Origin: Adenophora triphylla var. japonica
Lineage: Eukaryota > Streptophyta > Magnoliopsida > Asterales > Campanulaceae
Direction of reading: 5' to 3'
Length of the DNA stretch: 64,000 nt
Assembly: GCA_022495995.1 (NCBI GenBank)
Contig: JAFEMH010002514.1
Location: forward strand, 248,001-312,000
In this document: positions 1-10,706 of the stretch, in pieces
How the letters are laid out: every line of letters begins with the position of its first letter
Position numbering within the stretch: position 1 is the first letter of the stretch
Notes under the pieces: generated by a model
Databases searched by the model: none
What the model was told of the DNA's origin: nothing
Seen by the model: only the letters and a program-made list of their open reading frames with translations
Made by a program: the position numbers and the translations under genes

Positions 1-128
1 CTAACGATTACAACATTTTTTGATGAGTTCAAGGACGGTCTACTCTCAAGTTCACAACATGCTAAAAGACAGCTTAATACATTTAACACATAATGTGTCT
101 GCAATGCAATGAATGGATACATAGGAGG

Positions 129-1652
129 TCATTCCACGCCATCTGCGCTTGTCCCCTCGCCATTCTTCCCTTTCTTTCCTCGTCCCCGGTGAGTCTTCTT
201 TTGCTCCACTCGAGCCAACTCTGTCTCTCTCAATTCAAGATTAGGAGTCCTCCCTGTAGAGTCAAACAATCAAGCAGCTCGCAGAGCTTCATTCACTCGT
301 GCTTTGGCTCGGATCTCCTCCCTGCGAGTCTGCAAAAGAGGACCTCTCTCCGTCAGTCGGTCAACTCGAGTCTCGTAGTCATACAAAGCGTCTCCCGTAA
401 CATCCTGAGGGTCAGACCAGGCTTCGGCACTCCTAAGGCAATAGCTGCGACGGCAACCGGGTCCCAGAAATGCTTCACGCCTGCTCCCCAAAATCACTTA
501 GGACTACCCGACACGCTGCTCGTACCAATCTAGGTACTCGGTGGTCAATACAACACTCTCCCGATACCGAAGGAGCACCACAGGAGGGAAAGTGGAATAC
601 TTCCATACCTTCAGAAAATACAAAAGAGCACCGAAGCTGCCATACAAAGAGGAGCTACCTCCGCAGTGGCAAGGTCATCCCAGCCCAGCAAAGGCTCCTG
701 CCACATCACGAACTTCCTAGAAACAAGCGACAGAATGTAGAAGGAGGACCAAGACAAACCTGGAACTCTCACAACATAGGACCCTTTCTTGAAAGGCCCT
801 CCTAGTCTCAATTCCCCAGTGTGGAACACACCAGCGGATCTGATGCGTACCAAGCTGTGCCATCCATCTCTCCCAGGCGGACTGATCCATATCCAATACA
901 AAAGGTCGCCGAGCAAACGACCACGGGCTAAATGACGTCGGAGCCTCGGGCATAGCCTGAAGTCTCTCTCGCAGCCACAAAGTGAGCAAAGCGGGGCTTC
1001 CCCCTCTCATGAACCTATCCCCAGTCGCCAGACGATCAATGCCGTGAAGGGTCTCCCCCAGCACCAACGGAACAATATCCTCTCCAGCTCTGCAGTGCCC
1101 TACCACATCCAGCAAAGCGCCGTTGCAAACCCCAAGGGAGCTGACCATGAAAAGCGTCGCTATCACGCACAAGGCAAATGCGTCCCACGAGACGTCACTC
1201 TCATCATCGCTCATAAACCGCTTCGGCAGCACAGAAATGTCAATGTGGCCTGAATCAAGAGTCATACCCAGCGCTTCTTCCAACGAAGTTTGAAGGAAGC
1301 ATGCAAGCTTCACGCTCACGGCAAAACTGCCAATCAAAGGAAGCAAGATGGCCTCCACCTCCGGTCCTACCATCAAGGCCCAAAAATCCTCAAAAGTGGG
1401 TGTCACTTCATTGTAGGAGAGACTATACACATGCCTCCTAACATCCCAGAACATTACGACAGCCCACAACAGTTCCCAATCAGGAACCAACTCCTTAAGG
1501 TACCAAACCGAGCAGAGTCGAAACCTCACCTCGAAAGCCCGCCTATGATACCTCATACGGTGCCGCATCCACATTTTTAGCCACTCTAGGAAGTATGCTT
1601 GCCGCTCCTTCGAAAGCCTCGACAAAACTCTTGGAACAGACGAAGAATCCAT
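129..1652 (-). pseudogene. Antisense DUF7745-like gene of TatA
   Basis: The start is taken at MDSSSVPRV (1652) by alignment with the TatB and TatC copies. The core, roughly residues 40-250, has the conserved VPDWELL..FWDVRRHVYSL stretch, then TPTFEDFWALMVG, then VPLVLGETLHGIDRLA. It reads in one frame down to about 750, then shifts (resuming in 611-916 and 270-497 frames) and ends in a lysine/arginine-rich tail (KKTHRGRGKKGK) before the TGA at 129-131. DUF7745 and plant-mobile-domain proteins share this FWD..H.F....PT.EDF pattern, and their biochemical role is not established. The basic tail could be a nuclear localisation signal (inference). Frameshifts make it a pseudogene. It lies opposite to the host element, after its pol. 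Confidence 0.75.
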
Positions 1653-2134
1653 GGCAAAAATGGAGGTTCCTAGAGAAAAAGAAGCTCGAAATGACTGCAA
1701 ATGGGAGGTGAGAGAAGTTCAGACATCCTGAAAACACTTATCTCTTCCCCAAAAGCAAAGATGATATGTACGTACCTCTTTGCATGCTAGGTCTGTCCGT
1801 ACGGACCTCTTTGCAACATGGTCCCACGTTTTCAGCAAACAGTAAAACAGCCACTGTTCCCAGCAGGACCATGCTCCAAACTGCCCAAATTCTGGCCAAA
1901 GCCATTTCCGGAAACCATACACTAACCACAAATGCACTCCCAGCTCACGTGGCATGTAATAATAATAAGATAGCAACAATTCCTAGGACAATCCCCGGGA
2001 ATCACAAAATACGACATTACATCTCAAATAAAATACTTTGTTGCGCATATACAAAATGTTTTATTACAGGTACCAAAATGTCTGTTGCTAAACATAAAAA
2101 CAACAAAAATGGAAAGAGGGAAAGAAAATGAGCC
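1653..2134 (-). other. Spacer between the two TatA antisense genes, with paired palindromes
   Basis: This 480-bp non-coding stretch is the likely promoter and 5' UTR of the DUF7745-like gene. It holds two palindrome-CTCTTTGCA sites at 1768-1815. No other clear signal was seen. Confidence 0.5.
1768..1815. promoter_or_regulatory. Two palindrome + CTCTTTGCA sites before the DUF7745-like gene (TatA)
   Basis: GTACGTAC (1768-1775) is followed at once by CTCTTTGCA (1776-1784). GTCCGTACGGAC (1795-1806) is followed by the identical CTCTTTGCA (1807-1815). The second core is the same as in TatA's LTR (48898-48915) and before its PMD gene (46797-46840). The sites lie about 115-165 bp upstream of the presumed ATG at 1652. 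Regulatory function is inferred. Confidence 0.55.
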
Positions 2135-3027
2135 CTACTCTGACTCATCATCATCAACCTCATCAAACGAGAAGTCAGGCATCTCGGCAAACTCGCCAGC
2201 CACACCCTCGTCATCAGAATACTGGACCCCCTCCTGAGGTGAGTACTCAAAGTACTCTGAAGGGTCAAACCCGGTGAAAGGATCAAAGAAGGGAGGCCCC
2301 AACGAACCCTCTCCCTGTGCCTCATGCGAAGGCCAAAACTGGTGAAGAATCGGCGGCCTCTGGACCACCGAAGACGTCCCTGCATCTAAACTATGCCACC
2401 CCGAATGGGTCCCTCCTGCTGTGGCCCTGGCTCAGCCCTCGACAAAGGAGCATCCACAGAATGCCTCGAAGGCATCGGCTCGTATGCCGGCACACACTGC
2501 GAAGACCTGTAAGACAGCTTCCCTGCCATCTTCTTCGCAAAGGACCGCATCCCCACGAAATGGCTGGTCAACATGTCAAAGGATCTCCCCGAGACCTGCG
2601 CAAGTAAACAATGAAAGAAACATTCAGCTAAAAAAGATACAGTCATACTCAACAAAAAGAGAAAAATACAGAAAAGATGCCAAGATGGAAAAGAGTAAGC
2701 ACACTCACCGGAGCATCCGGGTCAACCCGATAGGCAACAGGAGCCTGCTCAGGGACGGGCACTGACACCCTTCGCCTCGATGAGTCCCCGCGGACATATG
2801 TAAAGTTCGTCCCAGGCACCAGAACATCTGGGGGATGTGGTGGGCCATCCTGCCTCTCCCTCGCCAACACATGTGGTGTCCTCAACTTCCTCCTGACGAA
2901 GGCCCCGTACTCCTCGCCATACAAAATAAAATCCTCGGCACTCACGCCCCCAGGTACCTGTCGTACTCCAGCACGTCAATGTCACGAGGATGCATCATCC
3001 CAAAGGGCGGATCCTTCGGAGCCATAG
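2135..3027 (-). pseudogene. Antisense PMD-like gene of TatA, 3' part (end of exon 3, exon 4)
   Basis: This continues the gene that begins at 46631 and is split by TatB. Exon 3 resumes at 3027 and ends at 2709 before a GT donor (2708-2707). Exon 4 starts at 2595 after a polypyrimidine-AG acceptor and runs to the stop at 2135. Exon 3 encodes the FVRRKLRTPHVL and VSVPVPEQAPVAYRVDP motifs, which align with TatC FVEQRLRTPQKL and FMIPVPDTREPRYTLPP. Exon 4 ends in an acidic tail (DEVDDDESE), as all three copies do. Frameshifts lie near 2950 and 2385. Its function is unknown. Confidence 0.7.
3023..3027. repeat. TSD of TatB, left copy (catag)
   Basis: The five bases before the first TG of TatB are identical to 44594-44598. 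Confidence 0.93.
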
Positions 3028-3430
3028 TGTAAGTACCCAAATCCGGATCGCCAAAATCCGTTAAAAGTTAACCGAAATCCGTTAACTGGCCCGCTCCAGG
3101 TTAACTGGAACCCGTTAAGCGCCCCGTTCTCAAGCCAACAAGACGTCCCAGAACTGCGCCGTGCATCCCAATGTTGAAGCGTACTCAACACACGTTGTCA
3201 CACGTAAAAGTACAGCTTCTCCTGAAAAATGCACTTTTCGGCACTTTCGGGGGGCGTTTCAGACATTTTCCGGACAGTTATTTAAAAAACGGACAAAACC
3301 GGGAATAATGGCATGAAAAACCATGCCCTGGTGAGTCACAGGGGCACGTGGCACGCATGCCACAGCCCTCCGGTCAACATCAATCAGATTTCAGAGTGAA
3401 AAGACCAAAATACCCCTAAGATGTTGTCAC

Positions 3431-3560
3431 AGTCCGTCCGGACTCTTTTTCAGGCAAAATTGAGTTGCCAGCAAGTCCCCCCAATTTCAAAAATATCACA
3501 AAACCCCCTGAAATTCAGGTTAAGTCCGTTCGGACTCTTTTGCAAATTTATCCTATAAAT
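3431..3560 (+). promoter_or_regulatory. Core promoter of TatB 5' LTR: two palindromes and TATA box
   Basis: AGTCCGTCCGGACT (3431-3444) and AGTCCGTTCGGACT (3523-3536) are perfect or near-perfect palindromes, each followed by a CTTTT run; the second continues CTCTTTTGCA. TATAAAT follows at 3554-3560, 18 bp downstream of the second site. All six counterparts in the 3' LTR keep this spacing. Confidence 0.7.
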
Positions 3561-5005
3561 ACAGAGGGCTGTCAAAACATTTGAAGGAGGAAAAATATCA
3601 TCTATTTTCACCATAGCCACGGCCCAAACCAGTTTCACCCTCTCCCGAGCCCCGTTTTGCCTCGATTTGGGTGAAAACTTCATATTTCATCCAAACACGA
3701 ACCAAACAACCTCGAAACACCATTCCAAACACTAAATTGTATCCCGTATACGCCTTCCGAGCCAAAAGAGTCAACCCCTAGCCATAGGTAACACTCTCTC
3801 TCCCTAAACACTCGTTCCGTCTCGATTTACGTGCCAGTCGCTACAACCGTTTCAGACGAAAGTCATTGAAATGTAGACGACACCGTCAACGGGGTTCGAT
3901 ACGTTTTAGTCCCGGATCTCTTCTCTTCCCGTAAGAGAAGTAATCTCGAGTTAAAACGACGTTCCGGCCCCGTTTCTTTACCTTTCTGTCATTTACAATT
4001 CCGGATCGTTTGATCCGTTGAATGTCATTTACTTTACGCAACTTTATAGTCCAAACCGTTTGGTTTGTGATAGTCATTTAACGGTCCGGATCGTTTGATC
4101 CGTTGAATGCTATTTACTTAATGCACCTGTAAAATCTGGGTCGTTTGATTCCCATAATACCGCACTTTAAATACTATCATTTACAAGTCCGAGCCGTTTG
4201 GCTTGTGATAGTATTTACTTATCAAAGTCCGAGTCGCAAAAACAATTCGTTGATCGCATATCATTTAATGCTTTTTTCCCGTAAAATCGCTAACAATGTA
4301 ATGCCCGGTTCAAAACCGGAGTTCGACATTCGAACTCTCTTTCAAAACGCGCAAATGACGTTTGGCATCCAAACGATCATCTTTAAACTCAAAACCCGAC
4401 ATTTGACATTCAAATCTCATTTAATGTTTTTTTCTCGTAAAATCGCTAACAATGAAATGATCGGTTCAAAATCAGAGTTCGGCATTCGAACTCTCTTTCA
4501 AAATGCGCAAGATGACGTTTGGCATCCAAACGATCATCTTCAAACTCAAAATCCGACGTTTGACATTCAAACGCTCCTTTCTTAAAAGTCAACATTTGAC
4601 ACTTAAGTTAACAGTTCAAAATCATCACTCGCATCACTTTTTCCTAAAAAACTCCAAAACCGACGTTTGTCATTCAAACACTCGCTTTTTCTAAAAGGAA
4701 TCACAAAATAAATGTTTGATATTCAAACCAAGATTAAGCTTGTCATTCAAGCCCCCATTTTCAAAATGCAAACACACACACACACACATACACATTTTCA
4801 AGAAAGGTAGAAAGACTCGTCATACGAGGCATTTCGGGTGATCTCAAAATACTCTTTCTGAAACATAACGTGACCTTCATTTTTGCTATCAATAAAAACG
4901 ACACCCCGTTTCAAAGCCTTTTTCTATGTTTTTGCTACCAATAAAAACGACACCCCTTTCCACTAAGCTATTTTTCAAGGTTTGGGCTCAAAATACAAAA
5001 CCGCG

Positions 5006-5015
5006 TGGCGACTCC
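5006..5015 (+). other. U5 copy of the PBS core (TGGCGACTCC)
   Basis: Ten bases identical to the start of the PBS at 5100, located 94 bp upstream inside the LTR. The same box occurs near the end of the other Tat LTRs here (44500-44520, 49789-49797, 53158-53166, and reverse strand near 33797, 59741 and 60197). Confidence 0.6.
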
Positions 5016-5099
5016 TCTCCTTCCCGAAAGCGAGGTCTCAAACAACAATCCGCGAAAGACAACCGCGTTCGCCGCGCGCGAATCCCGGGTAATTTCAGT

Positions 5100-5117
5100 T
5101 GGCGACTCCGCTGGGGA
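5100..5117 (+). other. Primer binding site of TatB, tRNA-Arg type
   Basis: TGGCGACTCCGCTGGGGA begins two bases after the LTR end. From established tRNA sequence it is complementary to the 3' end of plant tRNA-Arg(ACG) including CCA. A tRNA-Arg primer is characteristic of Ogre/Tat elements. Confidence 0.88.
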
Positions 5118-6354
5118 TATGGATACTTTTTCAAAACGGTCGTCATTTTCAAAAAAGCCTTCCGTGGGTCAAACTTTCGTTTACCCTTCCTAGTTTTTTG
5201 TGTGCGTGTGTTGTTCAAAACCTCAAAAAGTTTTCAAAAAAGGGTGTTGCATTTTCATCTCTTTCAAAATCATAACATGTTCGTGCATTTCCGTTCATAC
5301 TTGATTTTCATGCTACATTTTGAACTGCGCATAAAATTCTTTAAAACACATTCTGAAAATCTATGTTTTACTCACAAAAAGAATTTTAGTGACCGCACAC
5401 TACTTGCACTTGCTGCCACGGTACACCGCACTTCACGTGCACTTGCTGCCTCGGTACACTGCACACTACGACCCACAACCCGGGATATCCGTTTAGTTGC
5501 AGCTTAGGTGGTCTGCCAGATACCTTTCGAGCGCGCACGGGGTCATCCCAAACAGCCCATCCTAGCCCGTGTAAGCCATGCACTCTTTGTGTCACACTTC
5601 GTCCAAGACCTCAGTTGGTTTTTTGGCTTAGTACGTGTCATAAAGCCCAAGTGTATGTTTTTTACGCCGGGTTCCGTCACGAGTCAAGCTCGAAAGATTG
5701 AGACCGAAGGTCGTTACCGACCCGAAGTCTTGAGCTTTTCAGCCTTGACTTTGACGCGGAGCTCTACCAAAAAATATACCCAAAGGTTCAATGTGACACC
5801 GTGTCACCAAACCCTCAACGTATGCACCGTGCCAACCACAACTTGGCCAATGCCAAAAGCTAAGGCCCCTCGCGCAAGCGAGTCAGGAGAGGTCATGCCG
5901 AAATTTTGGCATGATCCCCGCCTTAACATAAGGACGTTGACTTCGACCGTGGCCCGCGTGTCACATACGTTGGAAGTTTGCATGATCAGCTAGCCTTAAG
6001 TTTACTTTTTCCTTTGTTGGTGGAACTCGCTTGCCTTATAGGACCCTCGCTCGAGATTTTGTGTCCCGGGAAGACGATTTACAGGTGAAAAACGAGGGGC
6101 TTATAAACGTAGTGACGAGATCCACTGATTAGAGCCTTAGGTTAGTTGCGAAAAAGAAGACACGATCTTTTCCAACCGATTAGGACTCTGAGAAAATGCG
6201 TTTTAAGTAAACATTAATCGGTAACTGCACATTGCACTAGCCCGAAACCCTGAGCCAAATATCCTTTCCGAAGCCTAAACCCTGCCTTTCGTTCCCTGCA
6301 GCGAGCAGAAAGTGGTTCAGAATTTCGGGTTAGCGCCTCGCCATAGTCACAGTT
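5118..6354 (+). other. Untranslated leader of TatB
   Basis: About 1.2 kb without credible coding sequence lies between the PBS and gag. A block at 6030-6170, which includes TTATAGGACCCTCGC, GAGGGGCTTATA and GTTGCGAAAAAGAAG, is conserved in the TatC leader (reverse complement around 32150-32280). A packaging or translational-control role is possible but untested. Open frames here, such as 5508-5993, have no family similarity. Confidence 0.7.
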
Positions 6355-8577
6355 ATGGCAGCGTCAGACAGTTCTTCGGTTCCCTCAATTCCCTCAGCCA
6401 TAATATCCGACATGTCAAGCTCACCGAGTAATTGTGACAGGGACGGACCCCCGCCACCGGTAACAGATATGACATTGGAAGAAGCCATCCGGGCTTGTGA
6501 GGTTCACAGGAGGCAGAAAGAAGATCAGCAGAATTTCGTGGTACAGCTTCTGAATGAGTGAGGTATAGCAGCTATCTCCCAGTCAGACGGTACTTTCGTC
6601 CTAATCGAGGACGACGATTCCCCGAAACCAGCTCCTCAAACCTTCAACCAGGTTCCTCTCCCGCCAACTTACGGGATGCCTTCGAACCAAGGAAACAATC
6701 GACCTAGGCTTCATGTTGCCACCTCTCAAGGCAACCCTGTCATATACGGCCAAGCCAGTACTACTCCCATCACTCAGTACAACCAGCGTACCGCTGGACC
6801 ATCTCAAATAGATGCCAATATCCTCCAATATCCTCCTGGGTTCAACCCATTGCCTATACACGAATCCCAAAACACCGGGGATAAACTCCAATACAGTCCA
6901 GAAAAGGCCCCCATATATCCTCATATATCGAGCCTTCCACCTCCAATCACTGCCACTCATATGGTAGCACCCGGCGCCGAGCCTCAAAGTCCACCACTGG
7001 ACCAAACCTTAGCCTGGATGGTCGAACAGATGAAAGACCTGAAAGCCAGTATGAGCAGCTCAAAGCAAGAAATGCTCAGATCCACAGATCCGGGAATGGT
7101 CACGCCTCTCCCTGCCAAGTTTAGAATGCCGGAGATGGACCGATTCGATGGAACCGAATGTCCTCAAACGCATGTTGACACCTACATTCTCGGCATGAGA
7201 GCGAAAGGAGCAACCCTGCAGCAAATGGCCGATCACTTCCAGCATATGCTCAAGAGTTTAGCGTTACGATGGTTCCTAAGGGTCAAGCCTGCAGATCGCC
7301 ATACCTGGGATCAGATCAGTAACATCTTCCTAGAGCGGTACAGATCTAACCTAGAGTGGGAAACAAGTCGTGAGGACTTAATCACCACTGAACAGAAAGC
7401 AGATGGAAGCATCGGAGAATTCTACAAGAGGTGGAGTTGGAAACTTTCCGAGATTATGGAGCCACTCTCCAAGGATGAACAGATGCAAATCTTCAAGTCC
7501 TGCTTGAGGCCGTCCATCAGAACTCTCATTAGCCATCACTTTTTCCCAGATCTCTGAGCCATGGTCAATGCCGGCTCACAGTTCAAGAAGGATCTCAAGG
7601 AAAAACTGGCCACAGCACAGCCATACAGATTCCGATCAGCAGTTGCATTCAATCCCGCACCGGCCCCCGGCAAAGGGAAAGATACGTCTGTCAACTACAT
7701 TCATCAGGGACAGCAGTCGGGCAATAGAAACCCAGTCTCGTAAAGCAACAACTCCACCCCGAAGCAGCCTGTTGTACACTTCGACAAGTTGGACATGCCG
7801 CTAAGTAAGATGCTGGAAGGGTTGATCAAGGAAGGCCTCCTCAAACCCGTTGCAAACTACAAACCCAAGGATCCCGTAGTCAACGCTGACAAAAGCAAGT
7901 ACTGCCCCTTCCACCAGTATTATGGCCATACCACCGACAGTTGCGTGGGGTTACGGTAAGAAATTCAGAACTAGATAGAGGAAGGAAAATTGGAGCGTCC
8001 CCGTGGACCTAATACAGTCAGAAACCCTTTTCCGAACAACAACAGTGTAAACTCCATCGAGTGGGTGCCAAAGAAGATTGCCGCAGAGCCAGTCCCTCCG
8101 CCTCTTCCAGCCAGGCCTTCATCGAACGTCCACATCAGCTACAATGTTTGTGACTGCTCTGCATGTCTTAAGTGCAAGTCCCAAGACATGATCAGCAATG
8201 ATTCTCCCAGAAAGCAGAAGAAGAGTTCTTCTCAACAGAAACTGAGAGAAAGATATGAAGCTGGAGACACCAGCATGGGTACACTCGGAGAGCCATCCGG
8301 GAAGTTTGATTACTATGTACTCTACTCCAGCCAGTCCTCCCTTCCTCCAAGCCACGCAGCTTTAGAGCAGACAGGGGTGGGAAAGCCGAAAAATCCTGCT
8401 GACACCAAAGTTCAGGCCTCAGGACACCGGAATACCTCAAATCTTGACAACCTCACCACCAGCCAGAAGCCTAATCCCCGCGAGATCAGCCCAGGTTCAA
8501 TTTGCCCAACTTCAGGGCACAAGCCGGCAAAGGAAAGTCAAAGTCAACTTGGCACTCGCACTCAATCAACGTGCTGA
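6355..8577 (+). pseudogene. gag: gag of TatB (capsid and zinc knuckle), with in-frame stops
   Basis: One frame runs from ATG 6355 to 8577 and is broken by stops at 6559, 7555, 7741, 7957, 7969 and 8575. The N-terminus is proline-rich. The retrotransposon capsid domain spans about 7140-7545 (motifs RFDGTECPQTHVDTYI, LALRWFLRV, GEFYKRW). A CPFHQYYGHTTDSC zinc-knuckle-like motif lies at about 7900-7945. A second cysteine cluster (CDCSACLKC) is near 8145. Gag forms the virus-like particle that packages element RNA. At least four stops fit CAA, CAG or CGA changing to TAA, TAG or TGA, as expected from deamination of methylated DNA. Confidence 0.87.
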
Positions 8578-9178
8578 CCAAGGGTGGCCACCGCTACAAG
8601 CAGCCTCAACACAATCCCGAGGCACCACCAAAAGCTTTACCTTGCAAGAGGAAGACAGGAAACGGATGGCTTGATGACTCTCCTTCTCCGGAAAGAGACC
8701 AGATCTACAATTCTCGACTGTATGGCAGTATGCTCACCTTCTGTGATGAAGACCTGTCGAAAGATGCCTCAGGGCACAATGAAGCTTTGTACATCATCTC
8801 CGGCTCAACACCATATCTCTCCCCGGGGTATTGGTAGATAACGGATCAGCAGTCAACATCCTCTCTCTCAGCATGATGCGAGCCCTACGCATCAACGAAG
8901 GCCACATGATCCCATCTGGCCGGACTATCAAGGCCTACGACAGCATGTCTCGTCCCATCCTGGGGACCGTGACTCTGGAGCTCTGGTTCGAAACCCAAAT
9001 GATGCGAGCAAAATTCCACATGATGGACATTTCGTTCGAATTCACAGCTCTGTTGGGATGCCCTTGGCTACACCACTTGAAAGCCATATCTTCCACTCTC
9101 CATCAGTGCGTCAAGTTCATTAATCGGCAAGGAGATCTTGAAGTCATCCGAGGGGACCGTTTCCTCATAGGGAAATGA
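8502..9178 (+). pseudogene. First aspartic-protease-like domain of TatB
   Basis: Two overlapping frames encode GSTPYLSPG then VLVDNGSAVNILSLSMM, the flap-type stretch KAYDSMSRPILGTVTLELWF, and LLGCPWLHHLKAISSTLHQC. This is the retropepsin layout (catalytic Asp in D-N-G-S, then a hydrophobic-LLG motif). A frameshift lies near 8826. The domain closely resembles the second protease in 10707-13016 (shared KAYDS, W..Q/C PWLH, STLHQC motifs), so TatB carries a tandem duplication of this domain. TatC retains only the second. Which one matures Gag-Pol cannot be decided from the sequence. Confidence 0.75.
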
Positions 9179-9444
9179 AGCTGAGATAACAGCCAAGCGT
9201 GCCCACAGCCAGGCACCGGGGCTACCTCCTTCAAGCCAACCAAGGGACTATTGGGGCAAATCTCATCAGAATCCCTCAGAGTCCGGAGATGCTAACTATG
9301 TCAACGTCCTCGAACAGGCAGACCCTGAAGCTGTTTGATTCATCAAGTTCTACTGTCGTTTCCAACACTTGGAAGCAGACTGGAAAGAAACCCTGAGCTT
9401 CGCAATGATGCGGGCACCTAAACCCCCTGTCTCAGATCGGAGAT

Positions 9445-10608
9445 TTGTCAGCTTCCTTCAATCCTATTCTGGCCCCGCCAGGCGAGGAAATATTCGTGAT
9501 GAAGGTCAACAAGCATTGTCACACTCGTGATGAATGTATGGAAGTCATATGGGACGTCCTACATGAGGAATTGCCCGCCGAGCCCCTCTTCTCGAGCGAA
9601 GGTCATGATGTTTTTCTAGTAGCTCCAGCATCGCGGCAGGACGCGAGGCGTCCTTATGTCTGGGTTGAGCCGTCAGACGACAACGAATCAGGACTCTCCA
9701 GAGTCGAAGACGCGGCAGATCCACGGGAAGATCCCTATATACATATGTTCAGTTTCGAGGACGGCACCAGTTCCGATGATGTCACCTACGATGAGTGCTC
9801 CAATACCATGGAAATTGTCAAGCTCAACATCCCATACAGGCGATTATCCGGCTAATGGAAACAACTGGTTGACACGACAAAGAACCCCTCTGATCAAGTA
9901 ACTGACGACGACTTCGTCAACATTATCTTTTCCAGATATCCTGATGATACTAAGGATCCGGTCCTTATTATCAGATTCTGCAATGCCAAAGTTACCCTCG
10001 ACGACTGCCTGCTCATGGTAAACGATGCCCTGGCCAATCGAGCTCAGATCTCATCATCACTTCTGACTACCAGCCCCAGTGGCAACCGACCCGTGCCGTC
10101 AGTCAAGCTTACAGACACGAGCGCCGCCAAGGCCAAGGGCATCAGCAAAGGAGACAAAGCTCCTCACCCTGCCATAAATCAGATCAACCTCAGGAATGCT
10201 TCTAGTAGCTACCCTGAATACATCTGTGAGAGTCTTCCCCGCAAGACAGATCCAGCTTCCGAAGAAAGGAATGATCACCTCAGCATCAACATGCTCAAAT
10301 TCGATCCTGCTCCCAGTCGTCATGGCCACAGATTAAGGCATCCCGCCAACAAACTACTAGCTCTGATAGACTTGGCGATCCAGCGAGATCACGAGACTAT
10401 CAACATCGCTGAATTCAACACCCCCGTGGGTTCAATCAAACAGATATGGGCAAAATTCTTGGTAACCGAGATCAAGGAAGGTCGCATGGAATGTCCCAGC
10501 CCAAATTCTTTCGTCAATATAATCCAAGTGTTTCCGCCATTCGGGTACTTGGATGTGATTACAGTTCTAGACACTAGTCAGCAGCGCGCACCTACGAAGA
10601 CTATTTAG
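9445..10608 (+). pseudogene. Linker region of TatB polyprotein between the two protease domains
   Basis: Single reading frame with a stop at 9853 and further interruptions before 10015. It encodes two modules also seen in TatC's gag-like frame: a DECMEVIWDVL...DVFLVAP segment (about 9530-9640) and an NTP-type segment (AEFNTPVGSIKQIW near 10410). TatC has them in the opposite order. No known catalytic motif. Probably an element-specific spacer of the polyprotein. Confidence 0.55.
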
Positions 10609-10706
10609 CTCTCACAAGGAAAGCCATCATGGAACTAGACGCTCAAGAAAACCGTCTTTGGGACTAGAATCAAGCTCAGAGGACTCACAGGGACCAAGCC
10701 CTTAAA

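Larger units (their letters stand above)
3028..5097 (+). repeat. 5' LTR of TatB (2070 bp)
   Basis: It starts TGTAAGTACCCAAATCC and ends GGTAATTTCA, directly before the PBS. It carries a palindrome pair (3431-3444, 3523-3536), a TATA box (3554-3560), a run of degenerate 'TTTGACATTCAAACG'-type repeats in 4300-4760, and the U5 box TGGCGACTCC at 5006-5015. It has one copy of the 573-bp promoter segment (3331-3903) that is present three times in the 3' LTR. Confidence 0.93.

Noticed and set aside
717..1700. Possible host gene (327-codon open frame)
   Set aside because: It has homologues in the same position in TatB and TatC and is part of the element's antisense module.
5100..5117. tRNA-Arg gene
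   Set aside because: Only the complement of the tRNA 3' end is present, as expected of a PBS; no cloverleaf around it.
5508..5993. 161-codon open frame in the TatB leader
   Set aside because: No family motif, no counterpart in TatC, lies in untranslated leader.
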